DNA from: Xylocopa sonorina
Taxonomy: Eukaryota; Arthropoda; Insecta; Hymenoptera; Apidae
Reading direction: 5' to 3'
Length of the DNA: 64,000 bases
Assembly (NCBI RefSeq): GCF_050948175.1
Contig: NC_135208.1
Location: forward strand, 2,542,001 to 2,606,000
Positions 1-12,800 of the stretch are shown one piece after another. A program made the translations under genes and the position numbers. The stretch's first letter is position 1. Each line of letters starts with the position of its first letter. The notes under the pieces were generated by a model, which was not told the origin of the DNA, searched no databases, and saw only the letters and a list, made by a program, of their open reading frames with translations.

Positions 1-604
1 GTGAATGCGAGCTGGTGCTGAAAAAAAAAATTACGTTTCTCTGAATAAACGCTGCTTTGATCCTCCTCGACGATTGCATAATCGTCTGCGCTTTATTAAA
101 CGCTCATAAATATTGAACAGCTCCCTCGATCGACGATTCACGCTACCTGGTGTCGTTTATTATTGGAACACGCGTTATTTACGAAGCCAGAGAAAAGTTG
201 CTGCGAGTTAAAAAGGCGTGAGTCTCGATTCACAGCTGTTTTAACTGCATCGTTGATGAGACCAGAGGCAATCGAGCTTGCACTGTGCATGCACGATGAA
301 CCCTGATCGCTGATTCTGCAGCGATTGGCGATGTTCGAAGGATTGTGGTCGAATAAATCAGCTGATAAATGCTGGCAATTATAACTGTCGCCAGTTTGCT
401 ATTTTTTCTTGCCAGATATTTCCATAATGAAGCAATTTTCGATTGGAATTCGCAGCTGTGGCTTTTGTGAATGCTCGAGGAAGGTCGATTTGTAGCAGTC
501 GAGTTGCAGAGGCTGCTGAAAAGGAAATGAGAGTTTCTGAAACGCTTCTGAAACGAATATTATCGATAAAAATTATTGTAAATGCTATATGAGCTTCTCT
601 TCCC
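1..604. other. Unique non-coding flank
   Basis: Mixed-composition sequence without tandem structure. Short open frames here have no coding character and one runs into the array that follows. I see no exon, promoter or RNA gene I can support. Confidence 0.4.
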
Positions 605-2690
605 ATTTTATTACCACTTGCAAGGCTTTTTGAGGCTTTATAATAATATTTGAGAGTTTCTGAAACGAATATTGTGGATAAAAATTATTGTAAATGTTAT
701 ATGAGATACTCTTTCCATTTTATTACCACTTGCAAGGCTTTTTGAGGCTTTATAATAATATTTGAGAGTTTCTGGAAAGAATATTGTGGATAAAAATTAT
801 TGTAGATGCTATATGAGCTTTTCTTACCATCTTATTTTCGTTTGCAATGCTTTTTGAGTCTTTATAATAATATTTGAGAGTTTCTGAAAGGAATATTATG
901 GATAAAAATTATTGTAGATGCTATATGAGCTTCTTTATCCACTTGCAAGGGTTTTTGAGTCTTTATAATAATATTTGAGAGTTTCTGAAACGAATATTAT
1001 GGATAAAAATTATTGTAAATGCTATTTGAGCTTCTTTATCCACTTGCAAGGGTTTTTGAGTCTTTATAATAATATTTGAGAGTTTCTGAAACGAATATTA
1101 TGGATAAAAATTATTGTAAATGCTATTTGAGCTTCTCTTCCCATTTTATTACCACTTGCAAGGGTTTTTGAGTCTTTATAATAACATTTGAGAGTTTCTG
1201 AAAGGAATATTATGGATAAAAATTATTGTAAATGCTATTTGAGCTTCTCTTCCCATTTTATTACCACTTGCAAGGCTTTTTGAGGCTTTATAATAATATT
1301 TGAGAGTTTCTGAAACGAATATTATGGATAAAAATAATTGTAGATGCTATATGAGCTTCTTTATCCACTTGCAAGGGTTTTTGAGTCTTTACAATAATAT
1401 TTGAGAGTTTCTGAAACAAATATTACGGATAAAAATGATTGTAAATGTTATATAAGCTACTTTTACTATCTTCTTTTCGTTTGCAAGGCTTTTTGAGTCT
1501 TTGTAATAATATTTGTGAGTTTCTGAAACGAATATTATGAATAAAAATTATTGTAGATACTATATGTGCTTCTCTGTCCATAAATATAAGCCTTGTTTCT
1601 GTTTGCAAAGCTTTTTGAGCCTTTACAATAATATTTGAGGATTTCTGAAACGAATATTATGGATAAAAATTATTGTAAATGCTATATAAGCTTCCCTTAC
1701 CATCTTATTTCCGTTTGCAAGGGTTTTTGAATCTTTATAATAATATTTGAGAGTTTGTGAAACAAATATTGTGGATAAAAATGATTGTAAATGCTATATA
1801 AGCTACTTTTACTATCTTATTTCCATTTGCAAGGCTTTTTGAGTCCTGTTTTGAGTTATAATAATATTTGAGAGCTTCTGAAACGAATATTGTGGATAAA
1901 AATGATTGTAAATGCTATATGAGCTTCTCTTTCCATCTTGCAAGGGTTTTTGAGTCTTTATAATAATATTTGAGAGCTTCTGAAACGAATATTGTGGATA
2001 AAAATGATTGTAAATGCTATATGAGCTTCTTTTTCCATCTTGCAAGGGTTTTTGAGTCTTTATAATAATATTTGAGTGTTTCTGAAAAGAATATTGTGGA
2101 TAAAAATTATTGTAGATGCTATATGAGCTTTTCTTACCATCTTATTTTCGTTTGCAATGCTTTTTGAGTCTTTATAATAATATTTGAGAGTTTTTACAGC
2201 AAATATTATGGATAAAAATTATTGTAAATGCTATTTGAGCTTCTCTTCCCATTTTATTACCACTTGCAAGGCTTTTTGAGGCTTTATAATAATATTTGAG
2301 AGTTTCTGGAAAGAATATTGTGGATAAAAATTATTGTAGATGCTATATGAGCTTTTCTTACCATCTTATTTTCGTTTGCAATGCTTTTAGAGCCTTTATA
2401 ATAATATTTGAGAGTTTTTACAGCAAATATTATGGATAAAAATTATTGTAAATGCTATATAAGCTTCTTTTTCCATTTTATTTCCATTTGCAAGATTTTT
2501 TGAGTCTTCATAATAATATTTGAGAATTTCTGAAACAAATATTATGGATATAAATTATTGTAGATGCTATATGAGATTCTCTTTCCATCTTATTTCCGTT
2601 TGCAAGGCTTTTTGAGTCCTGTTTTGAGTTATAATAATATTTGAGAGCTTCTGAAACGAATATTGTGGATAAAAATTATTGCAAATGAAC
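605..2690. repeat. Tandem array, unit about 110 bp, about 19 copies
   Basis: The marker TAATAATATTTGAGAG recurs roughly every 100-120 bp (near 650, 762, 868, 975, 1076, 1188, 1300 and onward to about 2638). Each unit also carries a GGATAAAAATTATTGTA block and a CTTGCAAGG block. Copies differ by substitutions and by loss of a block of about 12-25 bp, so the array is moderately old. Open frames inside it are repeats of the same peptide and are not genes. Confidence 0.9.
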
Positions 2691-3140
2691 GATGAAATGT
2701 TCTTCTGCAATTTATGCTTCATTCGAGGATGAAACTTTCTCGAGAAATACGTTGTTTCTGTAATAAGTAAAGGAATGTTAGAGTTAGAAAAATAATTAAA
2801 GCAAGAATAGTTTATTTTTATTTCATTGATACCTGGTTCATAAATATTTCAGTGCTTCTCAAGCTTTTTAAATGTCCATCGTGTTACTTGATGAAAAGTG
2901 GGGATTTTATCTATGAAGAGATTAAAGTTGTTGAAATAAGTTTACTGTTTTGGATTGAAACACCATCTAACGAAACGTTTTAGAACCATTTTTAAGTTAG
3001 ATTATCGCAGATGATGTTAATATCGACGGTTTCTGTGAGATTAGTGGAAGAATCGTTTGTGGTAAATGAGTTTGAGTGGATTTGGATCGTTTGTGATTGA
3101 GAAGCGATTTAATATTTGCTTTTGAATTGGAGGAAGGTGG
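2691..3140. other. Unique AT-rich spacer
   Basis: Non-repetitive sequence between two arrays. No long open frame, splice-site pair or RNA signature was seen. Confidence 0.4.
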
Positions 3141-3765
3141 AATTTAATGTGGAAAGGAGGCAAACAGTTTGCAGTTTCTAATGTGAGTAGTAAAAGTTTT
3201 GATCTTTTGAGCCAAATTTATCTTTTTGCAAACGAAATTCATTCTTTTGCAAATCGACAGAGGCAGATAAAAATTAGTGACGATCTTGAGCGATAAAAGT
3301 TTTAATTTCTTCATCCAAATGCACCTTTTTCGCAAACGAAATTCATTCTTTTGCAAATCGACAGAGGCAGATAAAAATTAGTGAGGATGTTGAGCGATAA
3401 AAGTTTTAATTTCTTGATCCAAATTCACCTTTTTGCAAACGAAATTTACTCTTTTGCAAATATTCAGGGACGGATCAAGGAACGTAAGAGTCCCAAACGA
3501 TAAAAGTTTTAATCTCGTGATCCAAATTCTCCAAATTTATCTTTTTGCAAACGTAATTATTCTTTTTTCAAACAGGTAGAGGCGGATAAAGACACACGAG
3601 GGCCCCAAGCAGTAAAAGTTTCGATTTATCGATTCAAATTCATTCTTTTGAAAATCGACAGGGACGAATCAGGACACGTGAAGGCTCCAAATGGTAAAAG
3701 TTTCGATCTCTCGACTCAAATTTACTTTTTTGCAAACGAGGACCCCGTCAGATTTGCTCGATTAT
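3141..3765. repeat. Tandem array, unit about 100-120 bp, 5-6 copies
   Basis: Units share the blocks GATAAAAGTTTTAAT, CTTTTTGCAAACGAAATT and CAAATCGACAGAGG. Divergence increases toward the right end. The phrase CAGGGACGGATCAAG within it resembles the CAGGGGTGGAT phrase of the family at 49.3-50.0 kb. Confidence 0.8.
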
Positions 3766-3835
3766 TTTAATGAAGAGATTTTTCAATACTTTCTTCGATT
3801 ATTTCGAAAATCTTTAAGTTGAGATATTCTGAGTC

Positions 3836-4495
3836 TTTTAGGGCCTCGCGTGACTACTAATTACGATCCTGGAGGGCCAGAAATTTGTGGGCGTCAAAAA
3901 TTTTTATCGCTAAACCGCCTCTGGAGCGAAATTTGCAGAGCTCAGGGTCCTTAGTTGTGTTAATCCACCCTTGAAGCTCTTAAAAAGAAAAAAGCAGAAC
4001 CCAAAAATGTTTATCGCTTAATTCACTCCTGAAGACCTCTAAATATTTAAAGCTCGAGGTCCTCAGTTGTCTTAATCCACCCTTGAAGCTATTAAAAAAA
4101 AAAAAAAAAAAATAAAGCCCCTGGAGCCTCGAAATTTGTAAAGCTCAGGGTCCTTAGTTGTGTTAATCCACCCTTGAAGATCTTAAAAAGAAAAAAGCAG
4201 AACCCAAAAATGATTATCGCTTAATTCACCCCTGAGGACCTCTAAATATTTAAAGCTCGAGGTCCTCAGTTGTCTTAATCCACCCTTGAAGCTATTAAAA
4301 AAAAAAAAAAAATAAAAATAAAGCCCCTGGAGCCTCGAAATTTGTAAAGCTCAGGGTCCTTAGTTGTGTTAATCAACCCTTGAAGCTCTTAAAAAGAAAA
4401 AAGCAGAACCCAAAAATATTTATCGCTTAATTCACCCCTGAGGGCCTCTAAATATTCAAAGCTCAAAGCTCTCCCCTATTTTGAGCCGTTCTTGC
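3836..4495. repeat. Higher-order tandem array, unit about 215 bp, 3 copies
   Basis: Each unit has two diverged half-units, one with AAGCTCAGGGTCCTTAGTTG and one with AAGCTCGAGGTCCTCAGTTG. Both are followed by TTAATCCACCCTTGAAG and a poly-A tract of variable length. The half-units match sequence at 49.3-50.0 kb (AGCTCGGGGTCTCAACTTG, then CATCCGCTCCTGGAA), so the family is dispersed across the window. Confidence 0.8.
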
Positions 4496-4539
4496 TCACC
4501 CTCCCTCAAAATGTTCAAGAAATATGTTAAAAACAAACA

Positions 4540-6330
4540 AGATGCGTCCAACTATAGAATAAAAAAAAATAGAAAACTTATTCTTTCTTTCAAGCGCAAA
4601 GGATCAATCGTGACACGATGCGTCCAACTGTAAAAGAAAAAAAAAAGAAGAAGAAAAACTGTGCCAATTAGAAAACAGAAGAAAACAAACAAGATGCGTC
4701 CAACTATAAAATAAAAAAAAAAAAAACAAGTAAAACTGTTAGAAAACGAGAGAAATATGTTAAAAACGAACAAGATGCGTCCAACTGTAAAATAAAAATT
4801 GTTATTCTTTTTTTCAGCGCAAAGGGTCAATAGTGACACGAAACAATCGAGCAAGACCATCGTCGCGTGCCAATTAGAAACCAAGAGAAATATGTTAAAA
4901 ACAAACAAGGTGCGTCCAACTGTAAAATAAAAAAAAAGAAGAAGAAAAACTGTGCCAATTAGAAAACAGGAGAAAACAAACAAAATGCATCCAACTGTAA
5001 AGTAAAAAGAAAAAAGAAAAACTGTGCCAATTAGAAAACAAGAGAAATGTGTTAAAAACAAACAAAATGCATCCAACTATAAAATAAAAAAAAAAAGAAT
5101 AACTGTTATTCTTTCTTTCAGCGCAAAAGGTCAATAGTGACACGAAACAATCGAGAAAGACCATCGTCGCGTGCCAATTAGAAACCAAGAGAAATATGTT
5201 AAAAACAAACAAGGTGCGTCCAACTGTAAAATAAAAAAAAACAAGAGAAATATGTTAAAAGCAAACAAGGTGCGTCCAACTGTAAAATAAAAAAAAAACA
5301 AGAGAAATATGTTAAAAACAAACAAGGTGCATCCAACTTTAAAAGAAAAAAACTGTGCCAATTAGAAAACGAGAGAAATATGGTAACAACAAGCAAAGTG
5401 CATCCGACTGTAAAATGAAAAAAAAGAAAAACTATGCCAATTAGAAAACAAGGGAAATATGTTAAAAACAAACAAGGTGCGTCCAACTGTAAAATAAAAA
5501 AAAAAGAAGAAGAAAAACTGTGCCAATTAGAAAACAGGAGAAAACAAACAAGGTGCGTCCAACTGTAAAATAAAAAAAAAAGAAGAAGAAAGACTGTGCC
5601 AATTAGAAAACAAGAGAAAACAAACAAAATGCATTCAACTGTAAAATAAAAACTGTTATTCTTTCTTTCAGCGCAAAGGGTCAATAGTGACACGAAACAA
5701 TCGAGAAAGAACATCGTCGCGTGCCAATTAGAAAACGAGAGAAATATGTTAAAAACAAACAAGGTGCGTCCAACTGTAAAATAAAAAAAAACAAGAGAAA
5801 TATGTTAAAAACAAACAAGGTGCATCCAACTTTAAAAGAAAAAAAAAAAAAGAAAAACTGTGCCAATTAGAAAACGAGAGAAATATGGTAACAACAAGCA
5901 AAGTGCATCCAACTGTAAAATAAAAAAAAAGAAAGAAAAACTGTTATTCTTTCTTTCAGGCGCAGAGGGTCAATAGTGACACGAAACAATCGAGAAAGAA
6001 CATCGTCGCGTGCCAATTAGAAAACGAGAGAAATATGTTAAAAACAAACAAGGTGCGTCCAACTATAAAATAAAAAAAAACAAAAGAAATATGTTAAAAA
6101 CAAACAAGGTGCATCCAACTTTAAAAGAAAAAAAAAAAAAGAAAAACTGTGCCAATTAGAAAACGAGAGAAATATGGTAACAACAAGCAAAGTGCATCCA
6201 ACTGTAAAATAAAAAAAAAGAAAGAAAAACTGTTATTCCTTCTTTCAAGCGCAAAGGGTCAATAGTGACACGATTCGAGACGAAACAATCGAGCAAGACC
6301 ATCGTCGCGTGCCAATTAGCCACGTGCTCT
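4540..6330. repeat. Tandem array of A-rich 55-90 bp units with a larger insert
   Basis: Short units contain GCGTCCAACTGTAAAATA, an A-rich run, CTGTGCCAATTAGAAAAC and AGAAATATGTTAAAAAC. A second block with GGGTCAATAGTGACACGA and CATCGTCGCGTGCCAATTAG recurs near 4590, 4820, 5130, 5675, 5965 and 6260. The last copy joins the unique 5' flank of ninaB, so the block probably came from that flank. The minus strand carries frames up to 187 codons that are only repeated Phe/Leu-rich translations of the array. Confidence 0.85.
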
Positions 6331-6688
6331 CCAGGGGATTTAAACCCCTTCTCCAGCTTCTTCAGGGGTGAAGTACACGTGACCATTAAGCAGGGCTTCG
6401 AGCAACCAGTGCCGCTAATTGGATCACGGCTGGCAGCGGTGCTTTTAAGGTCAGCTGATTAACAGAACAATGTCATTCGTTCGTCGAAGCCCCGAGGAGG
6501 ACGATGGATTTCACCCACAAGCGAGTCTACCAGATTCTCTCCTCGATTCTGGTCCCACTGGTGCGAGAATCGATGGACGAGGACGAGGAGGAGGAAATGT
6601 AACGATCGCCAAGCGTTTCTGGTCAATTTGAAGTCAGCAGTGGCTGTGAAAAAGAAAGTTCAGTGGCTCGTCGAGCTTCGAATCGATC
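6331..6688 (+). promoter_or_regulatory. ninaB: Probable promoter and 5' UTR of ninaB
   Basis: This is unique, more GC-balanced sequence directly upstream of the ninaB start codon. It contains a weak TATA-like CTTTTAAGG near 6440 followed by GGTCAGCTGA, and a TAATTGGAT homeodomain-like half site near 6416. None of these is decisive. A short upstream reading frame (6504-6602) lies in it. The in-frame TGA at 6647-6649, with no ATG before 6689, closes the main frame upstream. Confidence 0.4.
6504..6602 (+). other. Upstream open reading frame, 32 codons
   Basis: An ATG at 6504 opens a frame that ends at TAA 6600-6602, 86 bp before the ninaB start. The peptide ends in an acidic run (DEDEEEE). It is not in frame with ninaB and resembles no known protein. 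If it lies in the mature leader it could dampen ninaB translation; whether it is transcribed is unknown. Confidence 0.3.
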
Positions 6689-6808
6689 ATGAAATCGTCC
6701 AGCATAAGTCGATCTCGATCTGACCACGATTTCTCTTCTCTGAGGCTCCACGAACTCGACGATTTGCTGCTTGGAAGGCGAATTAAGTCGTCGAGGACTT
6801 CGTTTCGC
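6689..6808 (+). CDS. ninaB: ninaB coding exon 1
   Basis: Codons 1-40, Ser/Arg-rich, with adenine at -3 of the ATG. It ends at a GTAAGT donor in phase 0. This N-terminal extension lies before the conserved catalytic fold. It was too short to stand out as an open frame and was found by matching phase to exon 2. Confidence 0.75.
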
Positions 6809-9800
6809 GTAAGTTTGCGTTCTTAACTACTAAATTAATTTTTTTATATTCATTGTAGCGTTTAAAAGAGACCATCGCGCTCTTATTTTGCTAAATTTCT
6901 GTAGTATTTTAGGTTTTTAGCGTTCTTAAAACATTCTTGGACTTAAAAGGGGTTGAATGATGAGAAAAGCTTGAGAACCACTGAACTACTATATCAGAAA
7001 ATTAATTGGACTTATTTTAATATCATAAATTGGAGATATTTTGCTAAATATTAATTACAATAGCTTAGAATTTGAAAATTTAATATTTCATGGACGATAT
7101 TTTGTTTTTAGTTGAACAACGTTGAAGACCAACAAGAATTGCTCTTATTTTGCAAAATTTATTTATTATTTCCTTATTTATTTTATTTTTTTAGCGTTCT
7201 TGAAAAATTCTTGGACTTAAAAGGTGTTGAATGATGAAAAACGCTTGAGAACCACTGAACTACTAAACCAGCAAATTTATTGGACTCATTGAACATCCTA
7301 AATTAGAGATATTTTGTAAAATATTAATTACAATAGTTTAGAATTTGAAAATTTAATATTTCATGGACGAATTTGCAAAAAAATAAGGAATTCTTGGACT
7401 TAAAAGGTGTTGCAGGATGAGAAAAGCTTGAGAACCACTGAACTACTATATCAGAAAATTAATTGGACTTATTTTAATATCATAAATTGGAGATAGTTTG
7501 CTAAATATTAATTATAAGAGCTTAGAATTTGGAAAATTAATATTTCTTGGACGTTTTTTATTTTGTTGTTAGTTGAACGACGTCGAAGACCAACAAGAAT
7601 TGCTCTTATTTTGCAAAAAATGAAAAATTCTCGAATTTAAAAGGTGTTGCACGATAAGAAAAGCTTGAGAACCACTGAACTACCAAACCAGCAAATTTAT
7701 TGGACTCATTGAATATCCTAAATTAAGAATATCTTGCTAAATATTAATTACAATAGCTTAGAATTTGGAAATTTAATATTTCATGGACGTTTTTTATTTT
7801 GTTGTTAGTTGAACGACGTCGAAGACCAACAAGAATTGCTCTTATTTTGCAAAAAATGAAAAATTCTCGAACTTAAAAGGTGTTGCACGATAAGAAAAGC
7901 TTGAGAACCACTGAACTACTAAACCAGCAAATCATAATATCATAAATTGAGAATATCTTGCTAAATATTAATTACAATAGCTTAGAATTTGGAAATTTAA
8001 TATTTCATGGACGTTTTTTATTTTGTTTTTAGTTGAACGACGTCGAGGATTCTTCGAAGACCAACAAGAATGGCTCAACTAAGGAGAAGAATTATTTTCC
8101 AAACTGTGACCCGTCCGTGTGGATGAGATCTTGTAAAAAGGAAGTGGTAGAACCGATTTCTGGCACAGTTACTGGAAGGATACCTCGTTGGTTGAAAGGA
8201 ACTTTGCTAAGAAATGGTCCTGGCAGTTTGGAAGTTGGAGAATATAGTTTCAACCATTTGTTCGACAGTTCTGCTTTATTGCATCGGTATGTCTGCGACA
8301 GAGGATACAAATTGATCATTTCTGAGATAATAATATGTTTTTTCTTGGTTTTTATTGACGCATTAACGCGAAAACGTTTCTTCTTCTTCTTTTTTTTTTA
8401 AATAATCGAGCTTTATTTGAGAACCACTGCTCTATTTAATTTATATCTATTTAATCTATTTATATTAATAAATTTATATCTATTTAATCTATTTACATTA
8501 ATAAATTTATATGTATTTAATCTGTTTACATTAATAAATTTATATTTATTTAATTTATTGTATTTTGTAAAAAGAATGGTGCAGGTTCTTTTCATTTAAA
8601 AAAAGAATCTCGATAATTATTTGAAACTCATCAATAAGCTATTTTTCTCATCGATTTTTGTAACTTTTAAGTATACTGAGAATATGGTTTCATAGTTCTT
8701 TTTTCTTAAATATATAACAGTTTCTCTTGGTTCTTATTGATTCTTCTTAATTAATGAGTAATATTTTAATTAAATAAATTAATATTGTTTTTATTAATTA
8801 GTTAGTTCTTATTACTTTAAAATATTTTCTTTAATATTCGAGCTTTATTTGAAAAATGCTGCTATATTATATTATTTTTGTTAATATTCAAGCTTTATTC
8901 GAGAATCACTGCTCTATTGTATTTAATTTATCGTATTTCATGAAAAGAATAGCGCAGGTTCTTTTTTTGAAATATTTGAAACGTTTCTCATCAATTTTAA
9001 TAACTTTTATATATACTGTGCATTTAATTTCGCAATTTTATTCTTAAAAATATAATAATTGAACTCTTTAAATTTATTAAATGTATGCAAAAAGAGAACA
9101 TAACATTTCTTTATATATTTATACAAAGCTTTATATATTTATACAGCTCAATATATTTATATACAGCTTTATATATTTATACAAATATTATACGAACGTT
9201 TTAAAAACAATTATTATCCTATTTCCACGTAATATTAATATAACGAGTCCTTTTTTCTTTAATTCTATCTTTATATTTGTATAATACATCGTTCTGAAGC
9301 TTAATACCAATAACTATCTCTCAAAACTACAAAAATCTTTAATATAACTTTTTTTTAATATAACGAGTTCTATTTTCTATAATTCTATCTCTATAAATTA
9401 TTAATTTTATCTTTATAATCGTACAATAAATCATTCTGAAGCTTAATATCAATAACTATCTCTCAAAAATACAAAAATCTTTAATATAACGCCTTTTATA
9501 TAACATCTTTCTAATATAACGAGTCGCTTTTTCTATAATTCTATCTTTATAATTGTACAATAAATCGTTTTGAAGCTTAATATCGATAACTATCTCTTAA
9601 AACTATTAAATCTCTGAATGGAATTAAAATAACGCGTAGTGGAAATTAAATAACCACAAAAATCTTCGAATGGAATTAAAATAGCGCACAGTAGAAATCA
9701 AATTGAACGTTTCGCGGTTCCCGCGTGCGTCGCGCGCATGCGCGAGCCTGCGCGCGACGCTGCGAGGGAACGCGAGCGCTGACGTCAGTCAGTGCCGCCT

Positions 9801-12800
9801 CAGACGCCTCAGAGGAAGGTCGTTCTTTCACGTCGCGCTTCAAAATCCAAATACGTCACAGAAACACGATCTCATCGAGTGTTTCGATAAATATTCTTTA
9901 AAATACGAAGCCTAACAATGTCCTGCAGCATATTAGCAGCAGATTCTTCCATTTATCAACTGTTTACAAGCATGTCTTTGGTGAGTTACCTTTTTTAGAG
10001 AAATGTAGATGTAATTCGAGAATGTTTGCTGTTCTTTCGAAAATATTTGACAAATCTGATACAGTGTATTGTAATCTTTTATTTTAATATGATTTTCTTC
10101 GTATTTTGTAGAAGATCGCGAAGATTTCGTTGGATTTAAACATTGATGCTGACACTGTGTGTAATGTTTGTTTCTTTCTATATAATTTTCAGAAACAGCA
10201 CCAAAAATAATTTTAACTACGAACTGTGACTGCGTACGAGTCATTTGGTTTAATTATTCTCATTGTAAAGCCAAGAATCTCTAAAATAAAATTATTGGTT
10301 TGTTTTATTGTTTTTATTAAACTGCGCACCATTTCTTTAGTAATTGTAATGACGTAAACACTATATGTAAAACTAATTTTAATTACGAGCTGTAACTGCG
10401 TTAGAGTTATTTGTTTTAATTATTCTCATTGTAAAAAAGAGAAAAATCTCAAAAATTAAATTTATTGGTTCGTTTTTGTATTTCCTTGGTAATTGTAATT
10501 TTTATGCTGTTGTAAAATGTGCGAAATTTTCAGAAATCATGTATTATGTTTATATTAATTGTGTATGTAATAATTTTGAGGAAACGTAAGCTAATTTTCT
10601 GTTTTATGTTTGTAAAAACCACAGGTTTGCGATTGCCGATGGAAAAGTGACTTATCAGTGCAGATTTGTCCAGACGGATGCGTATCAGAGGAATCAAGCG
10701 GCACAGAGGATTGTTGTGACCGAGTTTGGCACAAAAGCGACTCCGGATCCTTGCAAGACTATTTTTCAAAGGTATCGAGTCCATTCAAGTTGGAAGAAAT
10801 TGATATACTGAATTGTTGAATTGTTATGCATTATTTTGTGTAGATTTATAATTTATTTTTTTAGTATAAGTTTTATTATAATTTATTTCATTTTATTTTA
10901 GTAATTTTATGTAGATTTATAATTTTTTTTAGTACAAATTTATTATAATTTATTGTATATTTTAGTGTAAGTTTTATTATAATTTATTGTATATTTTAGT
11001 GTAAGTTTTATTATAATTTATTATATATTTTAGTAATTTTATATTTTGTAGATTGCGCATTGGCGCCAGCAACAATCTTTTACTACGATATATAATATAT
11101 AAAATTATTTTTATATGTTTTATATTTCACTGTTGCTGTAACAACAAAACAATGATAGCTTTAGAAACTTGAAAGTGTTAATTTTAATTATGTATTTCTA
11201 TTAATATTGACTATTGTTATTAATTAATATATTATTCAATATGTTTCAATAAGTGATAGAATACTTTGAAGAACTTAATAATTCACATTTACACATTCAT
11301 TGTAATTATTAATACATTGCACAGTCACTGTAATTATCTCATTAATGATCATTATTAATATATTATCTGTTTTTAGGGTTGCAGCAGTTTTCAAACCTGG
11401 CGATGACTCTGACAATTCTATGATATCGGTGTACCCCTTTGGCGATGAGTTTTACACGTTCGCAGAGACAGCAGTGATCCATCGTATCGATCCAGAAACA
11501 TTAGAAACTAAAGGCAAGGTATGTGGTCGTTTTATATATATAAATCTTTATTTTACATTATATATATATATATTTCATATATACAGGGTGATTCGCTACT
11601 CGTGTGGCAAATTTTTAAACCTGTAAAAGTGCTTATAAGAAAAATGAAGTGAAAGTTATTATTGAAAATTATTATTTTAAAATTATTATTGGAAATTATT
11701 ATTCAATATTGCTATTTTAAAATTATTATTAGAAAATAGCAAATACAATTAACGTTACAATAATTAATTATTTTTAGATGTGGATGGCAGGAAATTTCAC
11801 AAAAACTTCTTTCTTTATTCGCTAAGCTTTTTAATGATATAATCAGTTTTTTTTTTGGGAGCAAAGAAATTTTCTGTGAAATGGTAAAAAAACAGATGTG
11901 ATGAACTGTATATGCGTTTATAACACTGAAAATGTTAATAAATTATATTTTTAACTCCAAAGGCGACCTTTGTACAGAAAATTTGTAACAACTAATTTTA
12001 CTACCGATTTTTGCAAAGATAATGCATTTAGAAAATCCATAATGTATATAAATTCTACAAAAAAAAAAAAAAAAGATGGTTTTGTTAATCTGTTTTGGCA
12101 AGCAGAGGAATGGTTACTTAAATTTGATATTTAAAAATATTTTTTTTAGTACTCGTGGCGCCATCTCTGCGAAAAGCGCTCAAACTGCTCGCTCAGCGTT
12201 ATCGACAGTGAAGTGAACTACTGAAGAACTACTGGCGCCATTTCTGTGAAAAGTACTGAAACTAATACTCGACTAGTTTCAGAGATTCTTCGACAGATGG
12301 CGCTAGTAGTTTTCGAAGTTCACTTCACTGTCGATAACGCTGAGCGAGCAGTTTGAGCGCTTTTCACAGAGATGGCGCCACGTGTTCTTCAGCAGAGTCA
12401 TCGTCATCTGTCTCACTCTTTCTTATAGCTTTTCTATATATCTTTCTCTCTCTTTTACCTCTAAAGCGGGAAATATAAAAGAAATTGCAATAAAATTGCT
12501 AAAATATACAAGAAATTGCAATAAAACTGCTGAAATATACAAGAATATACAATAAAACTATTGAAATATGACTAAAGAGTGTCAAAACTCATAAAATAAA
12601 ATTACTTTAGCTGAAATAGAGTTAGAAATTGGATTTTTGGTGTTTTAAAATTGATGCTAGCAAGATTTAGTCAGAAAATGAAAATTTAACTTCTCCGTTA
12701 GAGACTTAAGAATTCATAACTAGCTTTGCAAACAACTTACAGCTTTGTTTTTCACAGGTGAACCTATCTGATTACATTGGAATCGTGAACCACACGTCTC

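Noticed and set aside
4552..5866. Minus-strand open frames up to 187 codons rich in Phe/Leu
   Set aside because: They are translations of the A-rich tandem array, repeat the same peptide in shifted frames and have no domain.
9703..9915. 70-codon plus-strand frame over the CpG island
   Set aside because: Composition follows the GC-rich hairpin; it lies inside ninaB intron 2 with no splice support.
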